This document shows positions 44,175 to 53,419 of a DNA stretch of 64,000 bases, piece by piece. The stretch lies in assembly GCA_003022435.1 (NCBI GenBank), contig PXUA01000006.1:62001-126000 (forward strand), written 5' to 3'. The position numbers were made by a program, and so were the translations under genes. Within the stretch, counting starts at the first letter, position 1. Every line of letters begins with the position of its first letter. The notes beneath the pieces were generated by a model. The model made no database searches. It was not told the origin of the DNA and saw nothing but the letters and a program-made list of their open reading frames with translations. Origin of the DNA: Bacteroidetes bacterium SW_9_63_38. Lineage in GTDB: Bacteria > Bacteroidota > Rhodothermia > Rhodothermales > Salinibacteraceae.

Positions 44175-44448
44175 GGCAGCTGTGGCACTACGTGAATACA
44201 ATGGCGGGCCCAGAAAAATCTCTTCAAAAACTGTGCCTTGGATCCGCTGCAATATACAGAAGAAACCGTCTGTTCCAAAGGGCTGAGCCGTAACACCTTT
44301 GTTGGAGGATGCATTCCCCTGATCCACGGCGTCCTTGACTGGACGCGAGGATTTGTGGGGGATCCTATTTCGCCCCTGTGACCTCTCTCCTTTACTCCCC
44401 CGGATGAACCAGCGGGATCGACGTGAGATCGTGACGCCGGCTGCTGAG

Positions 44449-44494
44449 CCGCTCCCACGCTCCCGTTCTCCCACGCTCCCGTTCTCCCACGCAC
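44449..44494. repeat. exact 16-bp tandem repeat, CCCACGCTCCCGTTCT
   Basis: CCCACGCTCCCGTTCT occurs at 44454-44469 and 44470-44485, followed by a partial third unit CCCACGC. It is the inverse of the GCGTGGGAG theme at 17200 and 39417. Confidence 0.8.
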
Positions 44495-44648
44495 GTCTGG
44501 TCGCATCGGGCTGGAAGAAGCAGACGGGCCCTCCTGTTCAGCAATACACGGGTCTCCGGCACGATCCGATTGGACACCACGGCGCCTCGGTTCGTATCAT
44601 GAGGCAAGATCCGACATCCGTTTGTTCGATTGATCCAACTGTAGCTGC

Positions 44649-45719
44649 ATGACCGACGACGCAAAATCCTTCCTCTTCGACCTTCTCGACACCCCCAGTC
44701 CCACCGGCTTCGAGACGCCAGGGCAGCGCGTGTGGGCCGACTACGTGCGCCCCCACGTCGATGCGCTGGAGACGGACGACTACGGCACGGCCTGGGCCAC
44801 CCTCAGCGGGTCTGCCGGCGACGGGCCGAGCCTCATGTTCGACGCCCACGTCGACGAGATTGGCTTCATGGTGCGCCACATTACCGACGATGGATTTATC
44901 TACGTCAACCGCATCGGCGGGTCCGACCGCGCCATTGCCCGCGGCCTGCGGGTGCGCGTACTAGGGGACAACGGGCCGGTGACCGGTGTGGTGGGCAATA
45001 CGGCCATCCACATTCGTGACACGAGCAACGAGAAGGTGCCGAAGGTGCACGAACTGTTTGTAGACGTGGGGGCGGAGGACGAGGACGGCGTCCACGACCT
45101 CGGCATTCGGGTGGGGCATCCCATGGTGTTCGACGTGGGGCCGACGGAGCTGTCGGGCCCGCGCATCACGGCCCGCGCCATCGACAACCGCCTCGGCGGC
45201 TTCATCATCGCGCAGGTGCTGGAGCGCCTGTCCGACGACCCGCCCGCGTGGACGGTGCAGGGGGCCAACTCGGTCCAGGAAGAGATTGGGGGGCATGGGG
45301 CGCAGATGATCACGCACCGTCTCAATCCGGACGCGGCGGTGGCCTTCGACGTCACGCACGCCACCGACTCGCCCGGCATCAGCAGCGCGGAGCACGGCGA
45401 GGTGAGGATGGGCGAGGGACCGGCCGTCACGCACGGCACGTCCACCCATCCGCAGGTTGTGCAGCGCCTCATGCAGGTGGCCGAGGAGAACGACATTCCC
45501 CTCCAGCACGAGCCCAGCGGGCGCCGCACCGGCACCGACACCGACTCCATCTTCAAGACGCGAAGCGGCGTGCCGAGCGGCCTCGTTTCCGTTCCGCTCC
45601 GCTACATGCACTCGACCGTCGAGGTCGTCGACACGGAGGACATCGAGCAGTGCGTGCAGTTGCTGACCGCGTTCGCCCGCTCGCTTGACGCGGACGATGC
45701 GTTCGGCGTGTCGCTATAA
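44649..45719 (+). CDS. M42 family metallopeptidase
   Basis: A 356-residue aminopeptidase of the M42 (glutamyl aminopeptidase / endoglucanase-like) family. Metal ligands are in LMFDAHVDEIGFMV (His), TARAIDNRLGG (Asp), ANSVQEEIGGHGAQ (Glu, with catalytic Glu adjacent), AVAFDVTHATD (Asp) and PLRYMHSTVEVVD (His). These enzymes form dodecameric tetrahedral shells and finish the breakdown of peptides in the cytoplasm. The gene stands alone, followed by a strong repeat hairpin. Confidence 0.92.
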   Translation: MTDDAKSFLFDLLDTPSPTGFETPGQRVWADYVRPHVDALETDDYGTAWATLSGSAGDGPSLMFDAHVDEIGFMVRHITDDGFIYVNRIGGSDRAIARGLRVRVLGDNGPVTGVVGNTAIHIRDTSNEKVPKVHELFVDVGAEDEDGVHDLGIRVGHPMVFDVGPTELSGPRITARAIDNRLGGFIIAQVLERLSDDPPAWTVQGANSVQEEIGGHGAQMITHRLNPDAAVAFDVTHATDSPGISSAEHGEVRMGEGPAVTHGTSTHPQVVQRLMQVAEENDIPLQHEPSGRRTGTDTDSIFKTRSGVPSGLVSVPLRYMHSTVEVVDTEDIEQCVQLLTAFARSLDADDAFGVSL

Positions 45720-45720
45720 G

Positions 45721-45789
45721 CATAGAAGCGTGGAGGCTTTGGATGCGGAGGCACGCCTGTCCTGCCTCCACGCATCCATGCTTCCACGT
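45721..45789. repeat. GCGTGGAGGC/GCCTCCACGC hairpin repeat
   Basis: The left arm, GCGTGGAGGCTTTGGATGCG and then GAGGCA, pairs with the right arm, TGCCTCCACGCATCCATGC and TTCCACG, over about 26 positions. It follows the M42 gene and precedes the convergent DAHP synthase gene, so it may act as a bidirectional terminator. It shares the theme of 21781, 24946 and 37838. Confidence 0.8.
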
Positions 45790-45860
45790 ATCGAGGGCAC
45801 CGCTGACATCGGAGCGCACGTCGCCAGAACGGGGCACTATAATCGGACGCCGCTCACCCT

Positions 45861-47222
45861 CTACCCGTGCAGGGCGCGGTACTTCCGGACGATGCTGAAC
45901 GCCATCTCCAGCGACTGATCGTAGTTGAGACGCGGGTCGACGAGCGACTCGTACGCCTCGCCGAGGTCCGACTCGGCGATGCCGCGCGCCCCGCCGATGC
46001 ACTCCGTCACGTTCCGGCCGGTGAGCTCGAAGTGCACGCCGCCGAGGTGCGAGTCCTCCGCCGCGTGGATATCGAGGGCCTGTTCCAGCTCGCCGAGAAT
46101 GTTGTCGAAGCGACGCGTCTTGGTGCCGTCGTCGGTCTTCTCCGTGTTTCCGTGCATCGGGTCGCAGATCCAGAGCACCGACTGGCCGGTGTCGCGAACC
46201 GCCTCGATGAGGCCGGGGAGCCGGTCACCGATCGTGTCGCTGCCGAAGCGGGTGATGAGCGTGAGCTCGCCGGGCTCATCGTCCGGGTCGAGCGTCTGAA
46301 CGAGCCGCTTCAGGATGGTCGGTGTCATGTCGGGGCCCACCTTTAGGCCGATCGGATTTTCGAGGCCGCGGGCGTACTCGACGTGTGCGTTCTCAGGCTG
46401 GTTGGTGCGTTTGCCCACCCAGGGCAGGTGCGTGCCGAGGTTGTAGATGCCGTCCTTGTGCGGCACCGAGCGGGAGAGCGCCTCCTCGTAGGGCAGCAGC
46501 AACGCCTCGTGGCTCGTATAGAACTGGACGCTTTCGACGGAGTCGAGCTCCCTGGCGGTGACCACTTCGAGGAAGTCGAGCGTGTCCTCGATGGAGTCGA
46601 CCATGGCGTGGTATTCCTCCGCCAGGGGCGAGTGTTGCATGAAGTCGAGATCCCAGTACTCCGGGTGATGGAGGTCGGCAAAGCCGCCCTCCGAGAGCGA
46701 CCGCACGAGGTTGAGCGTGAGGGCGGAACTAGAGCAGGCCTCGACCATGCGCTGGGGATCCGGCACACGCGCCTCTTCCGTAAAGGCGGCGTCGTTGACG
46801 ATGTCGCCCCGATAGCTGGGGAGCGTGGTCCCGTTGCGCGTTTCGGTGTCCGAAGAGCGCGGCTTGGCGTACTGCCCGGCGAAGCGTCCCACGCGCACGA
46901 CGCTCGTGTTGAGCCCGTAGGTGAGCACGAGGCTCATCTGCATCAGGATCTTGAGCCGGCTCGTGATGACGTCGGCTGTGCAATCGGCGAACGACTCCGC
47001 GCACTCGCCGCCCTGGAGGAGGAAGCGCTCGCCTCGGGCCGCTCGGGCCAGTTCGTCCTTCAGGTTGTCCACCTCCCAGGAGGTGACGAGAGGGGGCAGG
47101 CTGGACACGTGGTCCAACGCCTCTTCCAGCTCCACCTCGTCGGTGTACGTAGGTTGCTGGAGGGCCTCTTTCTCCTGCCACGAGCTCGGGGACCAGTCTT
47201 TCGTTGCTACGTCGTGCGCCAT
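45861..47222 (-). CDS. class II DAHP synthase (shikimate pathway)
   Basis: A 453-residue 3-deoxy-D-arabino-heptulosonate 7-phosphate synthase of the class II (plant-like) type, the first step of aromatic amino acid synthesis. Family markers are WSPSSWQEKEALQQPTY at the N-terminus, FLLQGGECAESFADC with the metal Cys, VVRVGRFAGQYAKPRSSD, WVGKRTNQPENAHVEY, GLKVGPDM, LITRFGSD, LWICDPMHGNT with the metal His, and GGVHFELTGRNVTEC (metal Glu). Length and motifs are complete. Confidence 0.94.
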   Translation of the reverse strand: MAHDVATKDWSPSSWQEKEALQQPTYTDEVELEEALDHVSSLPPLVTSWEVDNLKDELARAARGERFLLQGGECAESFADCTADVITSRLKILMQMSLVLTYGLNTSVVRVGRFAGQYAKPRSSDTETRNGTTLPSYRGDIVNDAAFTEEARVPDPQRMVEACSSSALTLNLVRSLSEGGFADLHHPEYWDLDFMQHSPLAEEYHAMVDSIEDTLDFLEVVTARELDSVESVQFYTSHEALLLPYEEALSRSVPHKDGIYNLGTHLPWVGKRTNQPENAHVEYARGLENPIGLKVGPDMTPTILKRLVQTLDPDDEPGELTLITRFGSDTIGDRLPGLIEAVRDTGQSVLWICDPMHGNTEKTDDGTKTRRFDNILGELEQALDIHAAEDSHLGGVHFELTGRNVTECIGGARGIAESDLGEAYESLVDPRLNYDQSLEMAFSIVRKYRALHG

Positions 47223-47457
47223 TATACAGAGAAACCGTTGACCAAAGTTACAGACATGTCCATTCTATCCGTGGACGGTCCGCTCAACGAGTCGGGGAGG
47301 CACACGTTTCGGCAAGCTGGTGCAGTGCGGAGGTCCTCGGAGAACATAATATCCGGAATACATTACGGACCGAGGCCTGCGCGCCGTAACGTCGGCCCCG
47401 GCAGACTCGACAATACCTCGTACGCATTTTCCTCACACACCCTTTCGCCCCCCATCC

Positions 47458-48198
47458 GTGACGACCGACGCCGGGAAGCACATTCTGCTCGTGGAGGACG
47501 ACTCCGACATCGCCGACCTCCTGGAGCTGCACCTCACCGATGAGGGGCACGAGGTCGACGCGGTGGACGATGGCGACGAGGGCCTGGAGCGGGCGCTTGC
47601 GGAGAACTACGACCTCATCGTCCTCGACATCATGCTGCCAGGGACCGACGGCTTCGACATCTGCCGGCGCCTGCGGCAGGAAAAGTGCCACACGCCTATC
47701 CTTATGATTACGGCCAAGACCGAGGAGGTGGACAAGGTGCTGGGGCTGGAACTCGGCGCCGACGACTACATCACCAAGCCGTTCAGCATCCGCGAGGTAC
47801 TGGCACGGGTAAAGGCCATTTTTCGGCGGGTCGAGGTGGACCAGCAGGTCCAGGACGATTCGGACGAGGCCGAGCCCATCGAGCGGGGCCGGCTCACAAT
47901 CGATCCGCCCAAGCGGAAGGTCACCGTCGACGGAGAGACGCTGGACCTGACGAGCAAGGAGTACGAGCTGTTGCTGCTCTTCGCACGGAACCCGGGACGG
48001 GCCTACAGCCGGCAGGAACTGCTCGACGAGGTGTGGGGCTACCAGTACGACGGCTACAGCCACACCGTTAATACCCATATCAACCGCCTGCGCAACAAGA
48101 TCGAGCCCGACCCGTCGTCCCCGACGTACGTCAAGACCGTGTGGGGCGTCGGCTATCGGTTTGCCGAGCGGGAAGAGCTCGCGACGAATGATGCGTAG
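47458..48198 (+). CDS. OmpR/PhoB-type response regulator paired with a kinase
   Basis: A 246-residue regulator, starting with GTG at 47458. The receiver has HILLVEDDSDI, phospho-Asp in LIVLDIMLPGTDGF, and Lys in DDYITKPFSIREVL. The winged-helix domain includes LDLTSKEYELLLLFARNPGR, QELLDEVWGYQYDGYSHTVN and TVWGVGYRF. The sensor kinase gene begins 131 bp downstream, so these two form a standard two-component system. Confidence 0.93.
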   Translation: MTTDAGKHILLVEDDSDIADLLELHLTDEGHEVDAVDDGDEGLERALAENYDLIVLDIMLPGTDGFDICRRLRQEKCHTPILMITAKTEEVDKVLGLELGADDYITKPFSIREVLARVKAIFRRVEVDQQVQDDSDEAEPIERGRLTIDPPKRKVTVDGETLDLTSKEYELLLLFARNPGRAYSRQELLDEVWGYQYDGYSHTVNTHINRLRNKIEPDPSSPTYVKTVWGVGYRFAEREELATNDA

Positions 48199-48244
48199 TT
48201 CGTACTGCGTAGAGCGGAGCCGATGTCGAAATACGGAATACGAA

Positions 48245-48276
48245 ATATCCCACGAACGAGATATCCCACGAACGAG
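48245..48276. repeat. exact 16-bp direct repeat, ATATCCCACGAACGAG
   Basis: Two identical adjacent copies (48245-48260 and 48261-48276) lie between the response regulator and the kinase gene. Nearby GGAATACGAAAT words form the left edge of the block. Confidence 0.85.
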
Positions 48277-48329
48277 GTGGGCACGACGGTACCCTTCATG
48301 CCTCCCGTGAACGTTTTGGACTCTCCTCC

Positions 48330-49802
48330 ATGCTCAACAGCTTCTACGCCAAATTATCGGCTCTCTTCCTTGTCCTCATCGTCGGGCTCGGGGTGCTCCT
48401 CGCGGTGTTGGGCGGGCGCACGGCGCAGCGCTACGCCGACGAGGTGGAGCAGAAACTGAACCGCACGCTGGCACAGGAGATGGTCCCTCGGTTCGAACCG
48501 CTGCTGGAAGACAGCATCGACTACAAGGGCATTCGCGCGACGATCCGGGATATGACGGGCATCAACCGGCGGATTGAGATTTACATTCTGGACCGAACGG
48601 GCACCGTCAAGGCCTCGTTCGCTCCGCCGTCGGCCGCCATCCGACAGAAGAAGATCGACATGGCGCCGATTCGGCGTTTCATGAAGGGGGAGGGCCTGCC
48701 CATCCTGGGCGACGACCCGCGCCATGGAAATGCGGAGAAGCCCTTCTCGGCGGCGCGCATTGAGTTGATGGGCGAGGACAACTATTATCTCTACGTCATC
48801 CTCGGCAGCGAGCAGTACGCGTCGGTGGCCGGGATGATCGAGGACAGCTACATCATTCGGGGCGGGCTCGTGGGGCTTGGGCTCGTGGTTGTCGTCGTGG
48901 CCGGGCTGGGACTTTTGCTCTTCCGCCGGCTTACGCAGCGCCTGCGCCGGGTGCAGCACGCGGTGATGGCATTCGAGCAGGGCGACTACGAGCAGCGCAT
49001 CGACGCCCGATCTTCGGATGAGATCGGACAGCTGGCCACCTCCTTTAACCGAATGGCGGACACGCTCGTCGATACGATGGAGGAGCTGCGGCAGGCCGAT
49101 CGGATGCGCCGCGAGCTGGTGGCCAACGTCTCCCACGACCTGCGCAGCCCGCTTGCCTCCATCCAGGGCTACCTCGAAACGGTGCACATGAAAGACGGCG
49201 ACCTGGCGCCGGAGGAGCGGCAGCGCTACGTCAAGACGGCGCTCCGCAACACGCGGCGTTTGAATGACCTTGTGAGCGAACTTTTTGAGCTATCGAAGCT
49301 GGAAACCAAGCAGGTGGAGCCGACCCTGGAGCCGTTTCCGATTCCCGAGCTTGCGCAGGACGTGGTCATGCAGTACGAGCCGCAGGCCGACGAGCAGGGC
49401 ATCGATCTTCGAGCGGAGCTTCCTGAGCAGCACGCCCGCGTTCGGGCCGACATTGGACTCGTGGAACGGGCCCTTTCCAACCTCATCGACAACGCCATTC
49501 ACTACACGCCGGATGGGGGCACGGTGTGCGTCCGGCTCGTCAACGAAGACGAGAACGTGTGCGTGGAGGTGCGAGACACCGGGCCTGGCATCCCGGAGGA
49601 CGAGCTCCCGCACATCTTCGAACGCTTCTACCGCGTCGACAAAAGCCGCGACCGCGACAGCGGCGGGGCGGGGCTGGGCCTGGCCATCGCCAACACGATT
49701 CTCGACCTGCATGATCAGTCCCTGAAGGTGGAGAGCACCGTGGGGGAGGGCACGACGTTTCGGTTCCGGCTGCCCGTCGCGGCAGACGGCGCGGGTCGCT
49801 AA
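48330..49802 (+). CDS. sensor histidine kinase
   Basis: A 490-residue membrane sensor. Two membrane helices (about 6-28 and 173-195) bracket a periplasmic sensing part; then HAMP, a dimerisation domain with the phospho-accepting His in VANVSHDLRSPLAS (about 269), and an ATPase domain with N-box NLIDNAIHY, G1 DTGPGIPE, F-box HIFERFYRVD and G2 GGAGLGLAI. It is encoded directly after its probable partner regulator. The ligand is unknown. Confidence 0.94.
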   Translation: MLNSFYAKLSALFLVLIVGLGVLLAVLGGRTAQRYADEVEQKLNRTLAQEMVPRFEPLLEDSIDYKGIRATIRDMTGINRRIEIYILDRTGTVKASFAPPSAAIRQKKIDMAPIRRFMKGEGLPILGDDPRHGNAEKPFSAARIELMGEDNYYLYVILGSEQYASVAGMIEDSYIIRGGLVGLGLVVVVVAGLGLLLFRRLTQRLRRVQHAVMAFEQGDYEQRIDARSSDEIGQLATSFNRMADTLVDTMEELRQADRMRRELVANVSHDLRSPLASIQGYLETVHMKDGDLAPEERQRYVKTALRNTRRLNDLVSELFELSKLETKQVEPTLEPFPIPELAQDVVMQYEPQADEQGIDLRAELPEQHARVRADIGLVERALSNLIDNAIHYTPDGGTVCVRLVNEDENVCVEVRDTGPGIPEDELPHIFERFYRVDKSRDRDSGGAGLGLAIANTILDLHDQSLKVESTVGEGTTFRFRLPVAADGAGR

Positions 49803-49840
49803 CGGCATCCGGGCTCGGGGATGAAAGCGGTTTATACATC

Positions 49841-49878
49841 TGTGAGGTTTCGTGATGGATGTGAGGTTTCGTGATGGA
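49841..49878. repeat. exact 19-bp tandem repeat, TGTGAGGTTTCGTGATGGA
   Basis: Two perfect adjacent copies occur at 49841-49859 and 49860-49878, followed by the looser words GACGTGAGGAG and TGTGAGGAAG. It is in the spacer after the histidine kinase gene. Confidence 0.88.
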
Positions 49879-50012
49879 GACGTGAGGAGATCTTCGGCTT
49901 CTGTGAGGAAGTTGGAGGCGGTGTCAGTGAGAATGGGAACGCATGATGGCGAGGAAGCGGCTGACACCGTTCCTCGCTTGCGTTTCTTTTCTCGCAATGA
50001 TGTCCAACCACC

Positions 50013-51497
50013 ATGGAATTCCGCTCACGTGTTCTCACTCGTTCACTAATCGCGGCCCTATGGATGGCCTGTCTCGGGTTCATCCTTTCGGGGTGCGACA
50101 GCGGTGGAAACAGCGACTCCACCGACGACGGCCCCTTCGAGGTCACGGTCGAGAATACCGGGGCCGCCACGCCGCTGCTGAAGGGCGGCGCCTTCACCCC
50201 TGACGACGTGATCAACGACAACAACAACGTTCCGCCGCTGGAGCCCGGTGAGTCCTTCCAGTTTTCGTTCACGGCCGGCCCCAACGAGCTGCCGGGGACC
50301 GGCGCTGCGTTTTCGTTTGCGGCGATGTTCGTCCAATCGAACGATGTGTACTATGCCACCGAGCCGGAGGGCGTCAAGCTCTTCGATGGAAATGGCGATC
50401 CCATTGGGTTGAGCAGTCCCGCCAACATCACCAGCAGCGTGGATCTTTACGACGCCGGCACCGAGGGGGACCAAGAGCCGGGCACCGGCGTCGATCAGGC
50501 ACCGCGCCAGAGTGGCGCCGATACGGGAGCCGACGAAAATGGAACGGTTACAGACATTCAGGAAAACAACAGCGGCAATCTTGAGGACGACGGATTCGTG
50601 TATCCGGACGTGTCCAATGGAATTGACGCGAGAGTAGAAAGCGAATCTCATCAAGACGGCGGCTACAAGTTCACCGTCACCATCGAAAACGTAGGAAACG
50701 GCAGTCAGGTCAATGGCGCCCCACTGGTGGTCTCGCCGGGCACCTACGCGGTGCACTTCGATCAGACGCCGGGGGGCAATGAGGTAACGTTCCCGGGGCA
50801 CGCGCCGGGGCAGGCCGCCACCAACGGCATCGAACGCATTGCGGAAGATGGCGCCCCGATAGGCAGTGGACCGGGCGTACCCGGCAACCACCTCGCGGAA
50901 CTCGATCCGAAAACCGGTGTGACAGTTCCGATTTCGCCGGGCGCCGTCGCTGTGCACTCCGACGCCGTCTCTCTGTTCTCGACCGGGGAGTCGGCTCGTG
51001 CCGGCATCGAAGCCATTGCCGAAGATGGACGGCCGAATGGTGCACTTGACAGCGATAACAGTGACCCGGCCGGCAATCTCGTGGCGTCGCTGACCGGTAC
51101 GGATGGCGTCAAGAGCATCGATGCGTTCGGAAGCGGCCCGCTTACTCCGGGGAACAGCGTCACGTTCAGCGTTGATGCGGAGGAGGGCGATCGACTGTCC
51201 CTCGCGGCCATGTTCGCACAGTCGAACGACATCTTCTATGCCCTTCCGTCGGAAGGCATCGCGCTCTACGACGACAGCGGCAATCCGATCAGCGGCGACA
51301 TCACTGATCAGGTCCGTCTCTACGACGCCGGCACCGAGGCCGACCAGGAGATTGGGGCCGGTCTCAATCAGGCGCCGCGACAGTCCGGGCTCAACACCGG
51401 TCCGAGCGGAGAAGGCAGTGTCGAGCAGATCACGGGCTCGAAAACAGGATTTAGTTACTCCGCTGCTGAAAACATCAAGGTGACGATTACGCCGTAG
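50013..51497 (+). CDS. lipoprotein with two spondin-N-like domains
   Basis: A 494-residue exported protein: signal peptide and lipobox FILSGCDSGG near residue 28. It holds two related domains, each with an AAMFVQSNDVYYAT or AAMFAQSNDIFYAL strand and then LYDAGTEGDQEPGTGVDQAP or LYDAGTEADQEIGAGLNQAP, the calcium-binding spondin_N pattern. Between them lies a third, divergent stretch with ENVGNGSQVNGAPLVVSPG. The protein is very acidic, probably a calcium-stabilised cell-surface protein. A strong hairpin follows the gene. Confidence 0.85.
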   Translation: MEFRSRVLTRSLIAALWMACLGFILSGCDSGGNSDSTDDGPFEVTVENTGAATPLLKGGAFTPDDVINDNNNVPPLEPGESFQFSFTAGPNELPGTGAAFSFAAMFVQSNDVYYATEPEGVKLFDGNGDPIGLSSPANITSSVDLYDAGTEGDQEPGTGVDQAPRQSGADTGADENGTVTDIQENNSGNLEDDGFVYPDVSNGIDARVESESHQDGGYKFTVTIENVGNGSQVNGAPLVVSPGTYAVHFDQTPGGNEVTFPGHAPGQAATNGIERIAEDGAPIGSGPGVPGNHLAELDPKTGVTVPISPGAVAVHSDAVSLFSTGESARAGIEAIAEDGRPNGALDSDNSDPAGNLVASLTGTDGVKSIDAFGSGPLTPGNSVTFSVDAEEGDRLSLAAMFAQSNDIFYALPSEGIALYDDSGNPISGDITDQVRLYDAGTEADQEIGAGLNQAPRQSGLNTGPSGEGSVEQITGSKTGFSYSAAENIKVTITP

Positions 51498-51530
51498 TCC
51501 GGGCGTTTTCCTCTCGTTCAACGTTGGATG

Positions 51531-51564
51531 ACTGCCCGACGGGCCGACCGGCTCGTCGGGCAGT
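51531..51564. terminator. bidirectional hairpin, 11-bp perfect stem
   Basis: ACTGCCCGACG (51531-51541) pairs with CGTCGGGCAGT (51554-51564). It lies between the convergent spondin lipoprotein and M32 genes. There is no T-run, so termination by this hairpin alone is inferred. Confidence 0.7.
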
Positions 51565-51593
51565 GGTACGTGAGAGCGAGACGGACAGAGAAA

Positions 51594-53096
51594 TCAGTTC
51601 AGGTTGTACAGCGCGCCGAACTTGTTCTCGGCGTACCGGAGCCACGCGTCGGCCGACAGTTCCTGTCCGGTCACGCGCTCTAGCAGTTGGGGCGCGGTGA
51701 GCTTACGGCCGTGCCGATGGACGTGGGTGCGGAGCCAGTCGAGAATCGGGGCGAAGTCGCCGTCGGCCAGCCGCGCGTCGAGGTCCATGTCGTCGCGGAG
51801 CGCCTCCGTAAGCTGGGCGGCCGTGAGGGTGCCGAGCGTGTAGGTGGGAAAGTAGCCGAACGAGGCCATTGACCAGTGCACGTCCTGTAGCACGCCGTCG
51901 GCGTCGGTGTTGGGCACGACGCCGAGGTAGTCGTCCATCGCCGCGTTCCAGCGCTCAGGCAGGTCGTTGACGCTCACCGTGCCGTCGATGAGGCCGCGCT
52001 CCAGCTCGAAGCGGAGCATGACGTGGAGGTTGTAGGTGGCCTCGTCGGCCTCCACGCGGATGAGGGACGGTTCCACGCGGTTGATGGCCCGGTAGAAGGC
52101 GTCGAGGGATGCGTCGCCCAGGGCGTTCGGGAACGCCTCCTGCAGCTGCGGAAAGTGGTGGTGCCAGAAGGGACGGCTGCGACCGACGTGGTTTTCCCAG
52201 AACCGCGACTGCGACTCGTGCATGCCCAGCGACGCGCCGCCGGCCAGCGGGGTGCGGGCCAGCGCCGGGTCGATGCCCTGTTCGTAGAGCGCGTGCCCGC
52301 CCTCGTGGATCATCGAGAAAAAGGCCGTCGGCAGGAACTCCTCGTCGTAGCGCGTGGTGATGCGCACGTCGCTGTGCGCGAAGGAGGTGGTGAACGGGTG
52401 GGCCGACACGTCCTGCCGCCCGCGATCAAAGTCGTAGCCGAGGTCGGCCAGCACCTGCTCGCCGAACGCCTTCTGCGTGGACTGCGGATAGGAGCGACGA
52501 AGCAGGTCGTCGTCGAGTTGCGGGGCGTCGGCGATGGCATCGACGAGCGGGACCAGGGGTTCCCGAAGGCTCTCGAACGTCGACGCCACGTCGGCGGTCG
52601 TGAGGCCCGGCTCGAACTCCTCCAGCAGGGCGTCGTAGGGCTCGTCGTCGTACCCAATGGCCTCCGCTTTTTCGACGGAGAGGTCGACCAGTTCTTCGAG
52701 GTGGGGGGCAAAGATCGAGAAGTCGTCTTCGGTGCGCGCGCGTTTCCAGGCCTGCTTTGCCTCGGAGGTGGCCTGCGACAGCTCCGCCACGAGGGAGGAC
52801 GGCACCTTGCGGGCGCGTTCGTAGTCGCGGCGCGTGACGCGAACGAGGGCGGCCCCGTCGTCGAGCGGATCGGCATCGGCGGTGGCCTCGGCGGCACGGT
52901 CGAGCAGTTCGCCCGTCTCGTCGGTCACGAACTGCTCGTGAGCCTGCGACTGCAGGGTCGAGAGCTGCTGGGCGCGTGCCTCGGCGCCGCCGTCGGGCAT
53001 GAACGTTTCCTGATCCCAGGCCAGCACGGCCGCGGCGGCCTTCAGATCTTCAACGGGCGCAAGATGGTCGCGGAGGGCAGGCAGGGCATCGCTCAT
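51594..53096 (-). CDS. M32 family carboxypeptidase (Taq type)
   Basis: A 500-residue zinc carboxypeptidase. The HExxH motif is MIHEGGHALYEQG (near residue 262), followed by the family motifs GGASLGMHESQSRFWENHVGR (with the third ligand Glu) and NVMLRFELERGLIDG-like YNLHVMLRFELERGL. The N-terminus LAPVEDLKAAAAVLAWDQET has the family's DxxT-like start with WDQETFMP. Length is typical. It removes C-terminal residues from peptides in the cytoplasm. Confidence 0.93.
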   Translation of the reverse strand: MSDALPALRDHLAPVEDLKAAAAVLAWDQETFMPDGGAEARAQQLSTLQSQAHEQFVTDETGELLDRAAEATADADPLDDGAALVRVTRRDYERARKVPSSLVAELSQATSEAKQAWKRARTEDDFSIFAPHLEELVDLSVEKAEAIGYDDEPYDALLEEFEPGLTTADVASTFESLREPLVPLVDAIADAPQLDDDLLRRSYPQSTQKAFGEQVLADLGYDFDRGRQDVSAHPFTTSFAHSDVRITTRYDEEFLPTAFFSMIHEGGHALYEQGIDPALARTPLAGGASLGMHESQSRFWENHVGRSRPFWHHHFPQLQEAFPNALGDASLDAFYRAINRVEPSLIRVEADEATYNLHVMLRFELERGLIDGTVSVNDLPERWNAAMDDYLGVVPNTDADGVLQDVHWSMASFGYFPTYTLGTLTAAQLTEALRDDMDLDARLADGDFAPILDWLRTHVHRHGRKLTAPQLLERVTGQELSADAWLRYAENKFGALYNLN

Positions 53097-53419
53097 GATG
53101 CAGGGATACTCATGAAGGAGAAACAGAAGAAACCGGAGCGCATCTCAACGTAGAGCTGGGCCGATGTATTCAGACCCGTCCGCAAAATCGCATGGATTCG
53201 GAACAGCGGAGACGGGATTGTTGGAGCGGGGGGCTCCGAGAGTAGCTATGCGCAAAGCCGCAAAGCGGTGAAAGGGATGCGGGAACGACCTGATAGGTCT
53301 CGCAAACCAGCCCAGACGCACGAAAGTGACGGGGAACGGCATTTTGCCGTCATCTGAATGATCGTAGACCTGACAGGTCTCGTTCATATCCATCCCGAAG
53401 TCGCCGGAGGCGGGGGGAG

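Noticed and set aside
44449-44494. A CRISPR array
   Set aside because: The exact 16-bp repeats are adjacent with no unique spacers, and no cas gene is present. No other locus in the window has a repeat-spacer layout.
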